From Phycisphaerales bacterium (GTDB lineage Bacteria; Planctomycetota; Phycisphaerae; Phycisphaerales; UBA1924): DNA of 64,000 nucleotides. The stretch lies in assembly GCA_023382935.1 (NCBI GenBank), contig JAHDXL010000008.1, forward strand, positions 1 through 64,000. The letters run 5' to 3'. Each line of letters begins with the position of its first letter. Positions within the stretch are counted from its first letter, which is position 1. Of this stretch, positions 56,297 through 64,000 are shown in pieces. Position numbers and translations under genes: made by a program. The notes beneath the pieces were generated by a model, which saw nothing but the letters and a program-made list of their open reading frames with translations, was not told the DNA's origin and ran no database searches.

Positions 56297-56902
56297 ATGC
56301 GGCAAAGGGGTCTTTGCTTCCTCCTCGCCTGCTCAACCTGGGCTAGCGCGGACGTCACGCTCGAGTTCCGCCCGGAAGCGGCAGTGGTACCGGTGGGTCA
56401 GTCGGCACGGGTCGGGCTCTATGCGACTTGGGATGGCCACGCCTACGGGCGGACCATCTCGGCGGTCGAACTGGTCTTTGCCTGGGATCAGCCACGCCTC
56501 CGCCTGCTCGGGCTGGACCCTGCGGGCGCGGTCCCTCTTCTCACGTCCGGCTTCCCGAGCGTTGGCTCGGGCGGGCTGAATGAGACCTCGCCACCGGCCG
56601 ATGGCAACGGCCTGTACCGGGCGTTGGCGATGCTGGGCATGCCCATCGACACCACTGAAGGCGCTCTGTTGACGACATTCGTGTTCCGTGCCTGGTCTCC
56701 CGCGGGCGAGGCGCCGGTGAGCATGTTGATCAGTGCCGGCTCACCGGTGGTGCACACGCGCGTGTACGACGGGGTCGTCCCGAATGCCGACGCCACCGGT
56801 GCGTTGATCGGAACTTCGATTTGCATCGTGCCCGCGCCGGGCGTGGGCGTGTGTCTGTTGCTGCCGGGGCTCCTGTTGATGGGCGGGCCCCGTCGGCGGT
56901 AG
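56297..56902 (+). CDS. Secreted cohesin-like protein with PEP-CTERM-like tail
   Basis: A 201-residue exported protein. The signal peptide (about 1-18) ends in WASAD. The body (about 19-170) looks like a cohesin-type beta sandwich. The last 24 residues read VPAPG, a hydrophobic stretch CLLLPGLLLM, then RRR: the layout of PEP-CTERM-type surface-sorting signals. It is closely paralogous to the protein at 60034; conserved stretches include GLNE and LLTTFVF (LVTTFLF in the paralog). GGAGGGAG precedes the ATG at 56297. It is probably exported and anchored at the surface. No exosortase gene is in the window. Confidence 0.72.
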   Translation: MRQRGLCFLLACSTWASADVTLEFRPEAAVVPVGQSARVGLYATWDGHAYGRTISAVELVFAWDQPRLRLLGLDPAGAVPLLTSGFPSVGSGGLNETSPPADGNGLYRALAMLGMPIDTTEGALLTTFVFRAWSPAGEAPVSMLISAGSPVVHTRVYDGVVPNADATGALIGTSICIVPAPGVGVCLLLPGLLLMGGPRRR

Positions 56903-56963
56903 TGAGGATGGAGCGTCCTTGCCACGGGCGTGGGGACGCGGAAGCCCATTTCGTCGTGCCGCT

Positions 56964-56985
56964 CTCCCAGCCGCCGGCTGGGGAG
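56964..56985. terminator. Hairpin between secreted-protein genes
   Basis: CTCCCAGCC at 56964-56972 faces GGCTGGGGAG at 56976-56985; the core CCCAGCC/GGCTGGG is a perfect 7-bp stem with loop GCC and one bulged G outside. It lies between the end of the 56297 gene and the start at 57019. No T tract follows. Confidence 0.35.
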
Positions 56986-57018
56986 GCGGTCAAACCGTCT
57001 CGATTTGGGAGGATCACC

Positions 57019-59913
57019 ATGCAGAAGAGGAAATTGCGTCTGGTTCAGAGCGTGTGCGCCGCCACGCTGGCCGCTTGCGCAGGGCAGGCTTTCGCCCAGG
57101 TCAACGTTGATCCGACGAAAGCCAATGGCGACTTCATCTCCGGTTCCGGCATTCCCGGCAACAACTTCCAGTCTCACCAGGAAGATGTGTCTGTCTTCAT
57201 GAAAGCCCGCGCCCGCGTCGGCGGAGACCCCCTGGCCCTCAACGGCAACACCGCCATCGTGCTCACCGGACTGGCGCCGGGTCATCCGACGGCCTCGTGG
57301 TGGTCCTTTGACTTCCAGTTCACGCCGCGACTGACCGATGTCGTCAACGGGCAGAACTACCTGCTCACCCTGTTCGTGGACGTCAATCCGACCGCCGGCA
57401 CCAACTTCAAGGTCGTCTCGAATCCCTTCTTCGACGCCGACGTCGATCCGTCGAACAGTTGGGACGAGAATGACGGGTACTTCGTGAACCCCGGCGGTGG
57501 CGCCTGGTCGACCAACGACATCGATTACGTCTTCAGCCAGTCCTGGCGGGCCGACTTCGGGTTCCTCAACGGGTCGATTCTGCCTGCAGGTGACTACGAA
57601 CTGAAATTCACGGCCATGCCGATGGGCGGTCCGAAAGACGGCAGCACCGTCGCCGTGTCGCAGCACGTCCGCGTGCTCGACGCCAGCGTCGCCTCGCTGA
57701 CGCTCGACGCGCAGGACGCCTGCCTGGATGACTCAGAGACGCAAGTCATCGTCGAGATCAACCTCGCCAACGCGCAGGACGTCATCGTCGGCGGACAGTA
57801 CTTCCTGTCCTACGACAAGACCAAACTTGACTTCGTGTCGGCTGACGCGGGCGATGCGCCCTTCACCACCGAGATCTTCGAACTGGTCAATGAGGGGACG
57901 GGCGAGATCACCTATTCGACCGGCGACCTCTCGGGCACGGGCACGAGCGCCGCCACGACCATGGCGCGCCTCACGTTCGAAGTGCTCGGCGACTTCTGCG
58001 CCCAGGACGACCTGGTCACCTTCCGCACCGGCGTTCTGCCGACGCGCCTGACCGACGACTCCGGTGCCGACATCCAGCCCAACCTGGTGAACCTGCACAT
58101 CGTCACGCACGACAGCGTGGCGCCGGTCGTCACCCCGCCGCCCGATTTGTCGCTCTACGCCGACGCGGGCACCTGCTCGGCCGTGATCGACGGGGTCGAG
58201 AACTTCGAGGCTCCGATCGCCACCGGCCCGACCCAGGCGCCCGGTGTGTGGTACACGGACCGCTATCCGCCGGCGGCCTTCGAGAGTTCCGGCGGCCTTC
58301 TGCGCATCGGTATCGACGATTCTGACTCGCAGGCCAACCGTCCCGGCGCGTACAGCAGCGCCTTCTACAACACGCAGGGGCGCAAGTACGACGTGAACCT
58401 GCCCGTCGGCACTAAGTGGTCCGGCAAGTTGTACATCCCCAGTGACTGGGGGACCGACGCGCGGCGCTCGGACATCTGGGCGACCACGTTTGGCAGCCAG
58501 AATGCCATTTCCGGCTATCCGATCCTCGGCTTCGTGTGCAACGATCCGTCCGATCCGATCAACCCCGATCCCGTCAGCCCGTCGCCGCGTTTCCGCTGGT
58601 ACACGCAGGACACGGACCAGAACCCGTCCAACGGGTACACGGCCGATTGGGTGGACCTCGGCCTGCCCTCGGGATTCTCGTACAACCGCTGGTGGACGCT
58701 GGAGATCGAGATGACCAGCGGGGCGTTCATCGCGCGCGTGATCGACGACACCAACGCCGTCGTGCTGACCTACACCGACATTCTCACCTTCGGAAGCGTC
58801 CGCGCCGGCAACATCATCATGCAGGCCTACAACTTCGGCGAGGACTACGACGCACTGTGGGACGACATCACCATCGGGCCCGAGGGCGCCATCGCCACCG
58901 ACAACTGCTCTGACGTGCTCGTCACCTACTCCCGTCCCGACGGGCTGAGCATGACCGATCCGTTCCCGGTCGGCACGACGCCGGTCACCTGGTCGGCCGC
59001 CGACGCCTGCGGCAACACCACCACCGCCACGCAGTACGTCACCGTGGATGGCAACAGCCTGCTCGACGTGGCCGTGGAACTCCAGGGCGTGGTGAACGCC
59101 GGGCCGTTCGATCGGTGTATCACATTTGAACTGACGCCCGTGAGCGGGCCGGTGGTCACGGTTTCGGAGACCATGACCTTCAACGGCGGCATCGCGGTCG
59201 GGCTGATCGAGGTGCCGTGCGGGACGTACACCTGCATCACCGCCCGCGACGGGCTGCACACCCTGCGCAGCACCGACTCGGACGACTTCCTCGTGTCCGG
59301 CACCTACTTCGTCTCCGACTTCAGGGGCGGGGATGAACTGATCGGCGGCAACCTGAACGCCGACACCTACATCGACATTCTTGACTTCGGCATTCTCGTC
59401 GGGCAGTTCGGGCAGACGGTCGGGGCCGGCGCGCCGTGCGGCACGGTCGGTCCGCACGCCGACATCACCGGCGACGGCTCGGTCACCACGGGTGACTTCA
59501 CCTTCGTGCAGATCAACTTCCTCAAGTTCAACGAGGCCCTGTGCACCGCCCCGATGCCTTGGGCCGGCGCCGCGCGCTCCACCGACGTGGGCGAGCCGGT
59601 GGCACGCCCAGTCACCAGCATCTCGGTCGAAGAACTGCGTCGCCTCGGGCTGGAAGACCTCGTCGCTGCCGATCTCAACGAGGACGGCATGCTCGACACC
59701 GCCGACCTGGCCGAGTTCATGATGGGTGCTCGTCCAAACCATCTGGCCGACGTGGACGGCAGCGGGCGGGTGGACTTCTTCGACGCCCAGCAGGTCATCG
59801 CGCACATGAACGAGCGCATCGGCCTGCCCTATGACATGAACGGCGACGGCTGGGTCACCATCGAGGACTTGCAGTTCGTCATCAACCGCCTCGGCATGAC
59901 GTTCGGCCACTGA
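57019..59913 (+). CDS. Large secreted multidomain protein with dockerin-like loops
   Basis: A 964-residue exported protein. The signal peptide is at 1-25 (ending GQAFAQ). Residues 25-222 form an unrecognised beta domain. About 223-365 is cohesin-like (VGGQYFLSYDKTKLDFVSAD is the typical strand pair). An HYR-like domain begins at about 368 (PPPDLSLYADAGTCSAV) but is interrupted by about 230 residues (394-625) resembling a concanavalin/lectin-type beta domain, resuming as TDNCSDVLVTYS to about 676. From about 774 come five dockerin-type calcium loops (for example NLNADTYIDILDF, DITGDGSVTTGDF, DMNGDGWVTIEDL). GGGAGGA precedes the ATG at 57019. A surface role is inferred. Confidence 0.85.
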   Translation: MQKRKLRLVQSVCAATLAACAGQAFAQVNVDPTKANGDFISGSGIPGNNFQSHQEDVSVFMKARARVGGDPLALNGNTAIVLTGLAPGHPTASWWSFDFQFTPRLTDVVNGQNYLLTLFVDVNPTAGTNFKVVSNPFFDADVDPSNSWDENDGYFVNPGGGAWSTNDIDYVFSQSWRADFGFLNGSILPAGDYELKFTAMPMGGPKDGSTVAVSQHVRVLDASVASLTLDAQDACLDDSETQVIVEINLANAQDVIVGGQYFLSYDKTKLDFVSADAGDAPFTTEIFELVNEGTGEITYSTGDLSGTGTSAATTMARLTFEVLGDFCAQDDLVTFRTGVLPTRLTDDSGADIQPNLVNLHIVTHDSVAPVVTPPPDLSLYADAGTCSAVIDGVENFEAPIATGPTQAPGVWYTDRYPPAAFESSGGLLRIGIDDSDSQANRPGAYSSAFYNTQGRKYDVNLPVGTKWSGKLYIPSDWGTDARRSDIWATTFGSQNAISGYPILGFVCNDPSDPINPDPVSPSPRFRWYTQDTDQNPSNGYTADWVDLGLPSGFSYNRWWTLEIEMTSGAFIARVIDDTNAVVLTYTDILTFGSVRAGNIIMQAYNFGEDYDALWDDITIGPEGAIATDNCSDVLVTYSRPDGLSMTDPFPVGTTPVTWSAADACGNTTTATQYVTVDGNSLLDVAVELQGVVNAGPFDRCITFELTPVSGPVVTVSETMTFNGGIAVGLIEVPCGTYTCITARDGLHTLRSTDSDDFLVSGTYFVSDFRGGDELIGGNLNADTYIDILDFGILVGQFGQTVGAGAPCGTVGPHADITGDGSVTTGDFTFVQINFLKFNEALCTAPMPWAGAARSTDVGEPVARPVTSISVEELRRLGLEDLVAADLNEDGMLDTADLAEFMMGARPNHLADVDGSGRVDFFDAQQVIAHMNERIGLPYDMNGDGWVTIEDLQFVINRLGMTFGH

Positions 59914-59940
59914 CGCCGCTCGTGGAGCCTCCTCTTGGGA

Positions 59941-59978
59941 GGAAGGGGCCAATCACCCCTTCCCCCGTTTGCGTTTTT
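59941..59978 (+). terminator. Intrinsic terminator of the large secreted protein gene
   Basis: GGAAGGGG at 59941-59948 and CCCCTTCC at 59956-59963 form a perfect 8-bp stem with a 7-base loop CCAATCA. It is followed by GTTTGCGTTTTT, with T5 at the end. It lies 28 bases past the stop at 59913 and before the next start at 60034. This is the best terminator in the window. Confidence 0.68.
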
Positions 59979-60033
59979 CGGTGTCCCAAACCTTGTGCGG
60001 GCTGACTGGGCCCGTGTGGCGGGGGTGCATGCG

Positions 60034-60924
60034 ATGAGACGTTGGCGCCGACTCTGGCAGTGGGAAACAGCATTCGCGGCCGCGGCGATCAGCGGCGTCG
60101 CACAGGCTGACATCCATCTCGAACTGCGGGTCAGTTCGCCGGTGGTGTACCTGGGTGACCAGTTTGTCGTCGGTCTGTATGCCGTTTCCGATCATCCCAT
60201 GCTGAATCAGACCTTCAGCGCGATGGAAGTCGTGCTTGCGTGGGAGACCGCATCCGTGCAACTGGTGCAGTTGCTCGGCAATGGCGATGTCAACCTGATC
60301 ATCGAGGGCTTCCCCGTCACCGGCTCACACGGGCTGAATGAGGTCGAGCCGCCGCAGGACGGCGACGGACTCTACATCGCCTGGGCCCAGCCCGGTGTGC
60401 CTGCGGTCGCCACGCCGAGCGGCACACTGGTCACGACGTTTCTGTTCGACGCGCTGGTCGTCGATCCCGCGGCCCAGATCACCATCCTTGAATCCGGCGG
60501 CAGCCCCGAGATCGACACCATAGTTTTCAGCGGCAGCATTCCCAATCTCTCCATCACCGGCACACTCACCGGCGTGGCGGTGCAGATCCGCCCCATTCCC
60601 TGCGGCCCGGCCGACCTGAACGAAGACGGCGTGCTCGACTTCTTTGACGTGCAGATGTTCCTGCAGGGCTTCTCCGACCAGGACTCCATCTCCGACTTTG
60701 CCACGCCCTTCGGAACGTTCGACTTCTTCGACGTGCAGGCCTATCTCCAGTTGTTTTCCGACGGCTGTGTTCCGCCGACCTCGCGCAAACTGGGCCCCGT
60801 GGCACTGGAAATGCTGTATGGCGACCCCTTCGCGGTCGTGCTGGGTGATTCGCACGCTGAAGAGTTTTCGGCCCGCCTGTGGTACGGGTGCAAGTCCGCT
60901 TCCACGTACCGTCCCACGTCCTAG
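60034..60924 (+). CDS. Secreted cohesin-like protein with dockerin-like loops
   Basis: A 296-residue exported protein. The signal peptide is at about 1-25 (Arg-rich start, ending VAQAD). Residues 26-188 are a cohesin-like domain paralogous to the 56297 protein, sharing GFP...GLNE and LVTTFLF. At 193-248 two calcium-loop regions follow: DLNEDGVLDFFDVQMFLQ, and then GTFDFFDVQAYLQLF, which lacks the first Asp-rich loop. A 48-residue tail after this looks unrelated to the family and may be a late frameshift or an added extension. The terminator at 59941 lies just before it, so it needs its own promoter. Confidence 0.7.
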   Translation: MRRWRRLWQWETAFAAAAISGVAQADIHLELRVSSPVVYLGDQFVVGLYAVSDHPMLNQTFSAMEVVLAWETASVQLVQLLGNGDVNLIIEGFPVTGSHGLNEVEPPQDGDGLYIAWAQPGVPAVATPSGTLVTTFLFDALVVDPAAQITILESGGSPEIDTIVFSGSIPNLSITGTLTGVAVQIRPIPCGPADLNEDGVLDFFDVQMFLQGFSDQDSISDFATPFGTFDFFDVQAYLQLFSDGCVPPTSRKLGPVALEMLYGDPFAVVLGDSHAEEFSARLWYGCKSASTYRPTS

Positions 60925-61358
60925 TCCAACGGATTGTCGAATCACCCGGCGCGGCTCGTGCGATCGGTGGCCTTGACCACCTCGCGTCCGGTCGATGCAT
61001 CGACCTCGTTCGAGATGCACCAGGGCTCCGGGGCCTGCGACGCCGGGCCCGCAGCCGCCCACACGCGGGTACGCGATGAAATGCTTCACACCCGCCGCGG
61101 GTGGTGCCGGCGGCGATTCGCCGCACCCGGAGACCCGAGCGATGGAGGTCAGGGTGGACAGGGCGCCCCCTGCGGCACGGCTGGTACTGCTGGAAGTTCA
61201 GGCATCGCCAATGATGGCGGCGTTGGGGCGAGCAGGGATCTGGCCAACCCCTGCTCCCAGCGGGGGCCCCAGCCCTGATCCCCCCGGCATGCTGTTCGCG
61301 TAAACACGCGAGGTTAGGGCGCGGGCGTTCAAGGTGAACCGCGCTTTCGGCGCGGCGG
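60925..61358. other. 434-base gap with no supported gene
   Basis: Several short open frames exist here on both strands, but none has a ribosome site, signal peptide or known motif. Two hairpins are visible near the metF end: TCGCGT/ACGCGA around 61275-61293 and CCGCGC/GCGCGG at 61339-61355. The latter could terminate metF on the minus strand, though no T tract follows. Confidence 0.45.
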
Positions 61359-62276
61359 TCACTGTTGCAACGCCCGCGAGTCTTGGACGCCCAGCGTGCG
61401 GTAGATCTCGCGCGTCGCCGTCGACTTGTTCAACGTGTACAGGTGGATGCCCGCCACGTCGTGGTCGAGCAGGTCGCGGCACTGTTCGGTGGCCCAGTGC
61501 ACGCCGACGCGCCGCACGTTCTCCGGTCTGCCGTCGGTTCGCCCCAGCGCGCGCAGCAGCGGGGCGGGGTAGCGGGCCCCCAGTGCCAGTTCGGCCATGC
61601 GCTTCATGCCGGGCATCGACGTGATCGGCATGATCCCCGCGATGATCGGCACGTGGATCCCCGCCAGCCGGCACCGGTCGCGGAAGTCGTAGAAGTCACG
61701 GTTCTCGAAGAACAACTGCGTGACGATGTAGTCGGCCCCGGCGTCAACCTTCGCCTTCAGGTAGTCAATCTCCAGCAGGCGGTTGGGTGTCTGCGGGTGC
61801 CCCTCCGGAAACCCGGCCACCCCGATGCCGAAACCGCGCCGATCCGGGTGCCCGCCCGACTCGCCGAACTTTTGAATGTACGACACCAGCCCGGCCGCGT
61901 AGCGGAAGGCGTCCTTCTCCGGGTCGTAGTTCCCCATGTCCCGCGGTACGTCGCCCCGCAGCGCCAGGATGTTGCTGATCCCGTGCTCGGCGTACCGCCG
62001 CAGAATCTGCTCGATATCGGACTGCGTCTGGCAGACGCAGGTCAGGTGGGGCACCGGATCCAGCCCGGTTTCCTCGCTGATCCGCACCACGAGATTCCGC
62101 GTCAGTTCCCGCGTCGATCCGCCCGCCCCATAGGTCACCGACACAAACGTCGGCTTCAACTGCTCCAATTCGGCGATGTTCTCGAACAGTTCACCGGCCG
62201 CCGATTCATCCCGCGGAGGGAAGAACTCGAACGAGAACGTGGTGCGGACCTTGCTGAAGATGTCGCGGATGTGCAT
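61359..62276 (-). CDS. metF: 5,10-methylenetetrahydrofolate reductase
   Basis: Reduces 5,10-methylene-THF to 5-methyl-THF with FAD for methionine synthesis. It has 305 residues. FSFEFFPPRDESAAGELFENI is the N-terminal signature. VSVTYGAGGSTRE, ILALRGDVPRD and TQLFFENRDFYDF match the FAD- and folate-binding blocks, and VPIIAGIMPITSMPGMKRM is the late conserved stretch. The ATG at 62276 gives the canonical start; the open frame extends upstream to 62645 antisense to the pseudopilin gene. No strong ribosome site is visible. It is divergent from the pseudopilin gene. Confidence 0.95.
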   Translation of the reverse strand: MHIRDIFSKVRTTFSFEFFPPRDESAAGELFENIAELEQLKPTFVSVTYGAGGSTRELTRNLVVRISEETGLDPVPHLTCVCQTQSDIEQILRRYAEHGISNILALRGDVPRDMGNYDPEKDAFRYAAGLVSYIQKFGESGGHPDRRGFGIGVAGFPEGHPQTPNRLLEIDYLKAKVDAGADYIVTQLFFENRDFYDFRDRCRLAGIHVPIIAGIMPITSMPGMKRMAELALGARYPAPLLRALGRTDGRPENVRRVGVHWATEQCRDLLDHDVAGIHLYTLNKSTATREIYRTLGVQDSRALQQ

Positions 62277-62357
62277 GAAATGCCGAAGGCTTGGGGAACG
62301 CGGTTGGGTGAGCCGCAGTATATGCTGAGGCTGGGCGACCTCTGGGAGCAATCGCGT

Positions 62358-63305
62358 ATGGGCATTCGGGCGCTGATCGGAGGCCTTCGGGCCGGACGCG
62401 GGTTCACCCTCATCGAACTGCTCGTGGTCACCGCCATCATTGCCCTGCTCATCGGCATCCTGCTGCCCGCGCTGGCCGCCGCCCGCGAGTCCGGCCGCAC
62501 CATCGTCTGCGCCAGCCGCATGCGCCAGGTCGCCGCCGGCTGGCAGATCTACGCCAACGAGAACCACGACATCTCCGTTCCCGCCCAGCCGGGACGATAC
62601 TTTCCGGAGGAACTCAACCTCTACGACGTCGGCAACGGGCTGCACTATCGCCCGCGCTGGTTCGTGCTACTCGGGGCGGCCGGCGGCTTCTACGCCTACT
62701 CGCAGCCCTCCACCGACGTCTCGGACGAGCACTCCCTGCCCGTCGACGGCTCCGACGTGTTCCTCTGCCCCAACGCCGCCGACTGGATCAGCACCCGCAA
62801 CTACGGCTACGGGTACAACCACCAGTTCCTAGGCAATACCCGCTTTCGCCGCAATGATGACCCCTCCAGCGGGCTGATCCGATTTCCGGTCAGGGCCAGT
62901 TCGCTCGACGCCTCGATCACTGTCATGGCGGCCGACTCGCTCGGCACCGCCGCCGGCAAGCCCGCCGCGCTGCGCACGCCCAACCGCGCCGACGGCTCGC
63001 GCGACCCGCAACTGCTGGCCGAGGGCGGGCACGGCTACGCCCTCGATCCGCCTCGCATGACCACCAGTTGCGACTACGCCGACATCCGCAGCCGCTCGCC
63101 CGAGCACCGCTCCGGCCCGCACGAGCGCCACCGCGGAAAGGCCAACTTCTCCTGGTGCGACGGGCATGTGAGCACCGAGTCCGCGACGGATGTTGGTTAC
63201 GTGAAGCGCGGTGACGGCTCGTTCGAGGCCATCACGGATCAGGCGACCAACGCCAGGTTCAGCGGCCGGGGCATCGACCTCGATCCGCCGAGCGTGCTGG
63301 ACTGA
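62358..63305 (+). CDS. Prepilin-like protein (N-methylation motif, H-x9-DG)
   Basis: A 315-residue type II-secretion/type IV-pilin-like pseudopilin. The prepilin peptidase site is G15-F16 with Glu20 (RGFTLIELLVV), followed by the hydrophobic helix to about residue 37. The C-terminal domain includes the motif H-x9-DG (starting at His258: HRGKANFSWCDG), typical of the DUF1559-type pseudopilins expanded in planctomycetes. GGGAG precedes the ATG at 62358. No prepilin peptidase or other pilus genes are adjacent, so the machinery must be elsewhere. Confidence 0.9.
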   Translation: MGIRALIGGLRAGRGFTLIELLVVTAIIALLIGILLPALAAARESGRTIVCASRMRQVAAGWQIYANENHDISVPAQPGRYFPEELNLYDVGNGLHYRPRWFVLLGAAGGFYAYSQPSTDVSDEHSLPVDGSDVFLCPNAADWISTRNYGYGYNHQFLGNTRFRRNDDPSSGLIRFPVRASSLDASITVMAADSLGTAAGKPAALRTPNRADGSRDPQLLAEGGHGYALDPPRMTTSCDYADIRSRSPEHRSGPHERHRGKANFSWCDGHVSTESATDVGYVKRGDGSFEAITDQATNARFSGRGIDLDPPSVLD

Positions 63306-63327
63306 GTTCGGCGTCGCATGAATGAAC

Positions 63328-63873
63328 TCATGGACGAGCCACGCCCGTCAGGAAGCGGTCAAAGGCGTCGCGGCCTGCCTGCGCATGTCGATTCGACCTG
63401 AGCACGAGCAACGCGGCCACGCCCAGCGATGCCGCGGTGATCGCGTTTCGCGTCAGGATCGAGGGCCAGTCCGCTGTCGGCGCCGACAACATCCCGCACC
63501 CGCAGGAAGTCGCCTCGGGCGGCGGCTTGGCGGCGAGCAGGCCCGCGTACACGGCAAAGCCCAGGAACATCACGGCCTGCGCGAGGAACACCGGCGCCAG
63601 CGACCGCGGGCCGGTCAGAAGGACGACTGACAGACCGATGGCTCCGAGCCCGAGTTCGATGCAGGCCAGCGCCACGCCTGCCGGCCCAGCCCACGACTGC
63701 CCGATCAGGCCGTGCGACACGACGATCCGCTCGAACTGTCCGATGTCCGACCACTTCTCCACGCCTGAATACAGGAAAAGCAGCGAAACTGCGATTGCGA
63801 TGAACATCAGGATTGCTCGCAGCACCGACGCCCGCCTCGGCGCATCGGCACCGCGTTCGGCGACGGCTGGCAT
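63328..63873 (-). CDS. DoxX/MauE-like membrane protein
   Basis: A 181-residue protein with four hydrophobic segments at about 18-38, 60-86, 92-112 and 140-158. A Cys-containing loop (TSCGCGM) lies between the third and fourth. This matches the MauE/DoxX superfamily of four-helix membrane proteins linked to redox or thiol chemistry. I use the ATG at 63873, which overlaps the upstream stop as TGATG; a GTG directly before it is possible. It is co-translated with the truncated gene at the right edge. Confidence 0.65.
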   Translation of the reverse strand: MPAVAERGADAPRRASVLRAILMFIAIAVSLLFLYSGVEKWSDIGQFERIVVSHGLIGQSWAGPAGVALACIELGLGAIGLSVVLLTGPRSLAPVFLAQAVMFLGFAVYAGLLAAKPPPEATSCGCGMLSAPTADWPSILTRNAITAASLGVAALLVLRSNRHAQAGRDAFDRFLTGVARP

Positions 63874-64000
63874 CACTTGCCCATCCTCGCGCGGAAGAGC
63901 GCGATGAGCCCGATCGCAACGACGATGATCCCGCTGATGATCAGAGGCCAGCCGGCGCGGCTCAGGCGATGCTGAACATACGGGATTGGTGTGCCGGGGT
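63873..64000 (-). CDS. C-terminal end of truncated membrane protein
   Basis: Reading minus from the right edge, 41 in-frame codons end with a stop at 63875-63873. The last residues hold one hydrophobic segment (WPLIISGIIVVAIGLIALF) followed by a basic tail RARMGK, a typical positive-inside end of a membrane protein. Its 5' part lies outside the window, so the function is unknown. The TGATG overlap couples it to the DoxX/MauE-like gene. Confidence 0.7.
   Translation of the reverse strand, partial: PGTPIPYVQHRLSRAGWPLIISGIIVVAIGLIALFRARMGK

Noticed and set aside
57733-59952. A 739-residue open frame antisense to the large secreted protein
   Set aside because: It mirrors the Asp/Gly-rich repeats on the other strand and has no start signal.
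60934-61278. A possible 114-residue gene in the gap after the 60034 gene
   Set aside because: It starts at TTG without a ribosome site and its composition is low-complexity Gly/Arg; no motif supports it.

Overview
The window is a stretch of GC-rich bacterial chromosome, most likely from a planctomycete of the class Phycisphaerae. This rests on gene content: several secreted proteins with dockerin-like calcium loops and FG-GAP/VCBS repeats, a VPAPG-type PEP-CTERM-like tail, a pseudopilin with an H-x9-DG motif, E. coli-length GyrB, and a division-cluster fragment in the order rsmH, LysM gene, ftsL-like, ftsI. Most genes are close-packed housekeeping genes with GGAG-type ribosome sites, many GTG/TTG starts and many ATGA, GTGA or TGATG overlaps. 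There is one tRNA (His, GTG). No phage, insertion sequence, CRISPR array or recognisable defence island was seen.

Layout. 1-265: four inverted repeats, one REP-like. 266-6342: trigger factor, a TPR protein and valyl-tRNA synthetase. 6339-7262: a lipoprotein with an HExxH motif. 7283-11580 (minus): division/cell-wall block rsmH, LysM protein, ftsL-like, ftsI. 11606-15246: a c-type cytochrome lipoprotein, an AIM24-family protein and an NfeD-like/flotillin pair. 15469-18078: an FG-GAP/UnbV secreted protein, RNase III and a 44-codon rpmH (L34). 18253-24576: OPT transporter, membrane protein and two secreted proteins. 24709-26199: ffh. 26417-35370 (plus): epimerase, asparagine synthase, an ABC-exporter-like protein with a degenerate ATPase half, ruvX, a LolA-like protein and a TPR/peptidase-MA-like protein. 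35359-40359: an acyltransferase, the rarA / 5-formyl-THF cyclo-ligase / L,D-transpeptidase operon, and a membrane protein. 40560-45522: gyrB, a PilZ protein with degenerate receiver and HPt modules, a fructosamine-kinase-like protein and tRNA-His. 45646-55850: pckA, a second FG-GAP/UnbV protein ending in dockerin loops, tpiA-secG-yicC, a phosphotransferase, a PDZ protein, a DUF4340-like protein and a class-I glutamine-amidotransferase-like hydrolase. 56297-60924: three secreted proteins with cohesin-like and dockerin-like modules. 61359-64000: metF, a pseudopilin, a DoxX/MauE-like membrane protein and the tail of a truncated membrane protein.

How genes work together. RsmH, FtsL-like and FtsI are a remnant of the dcw cluster and, with the LysM and L,D-transpeptidase proteins, point to a peptidoglycan-containing envelope. 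TpiA and PckA belong to central carbon metabolism. MetF and the cyclo-ligase feed one-carbon metabolism. Ffh and SecG serve protein export, which fits the many exported proteins. The most unusual items are: the pseudo-ABC exporter beside epimerase and asnB; the PilZ-receiver-HPt protein in which both phosphorylation sites are replaced while the c-di-GMP motif is kept; and the 56-61 kb locus in which two clearly paralogous cohesin-like proteins carry different C-terminal ends (sorting tail versus dockerin loops) around a large dockerin-like protein. All family assignments come from reading motifs by eye; no database search was run.
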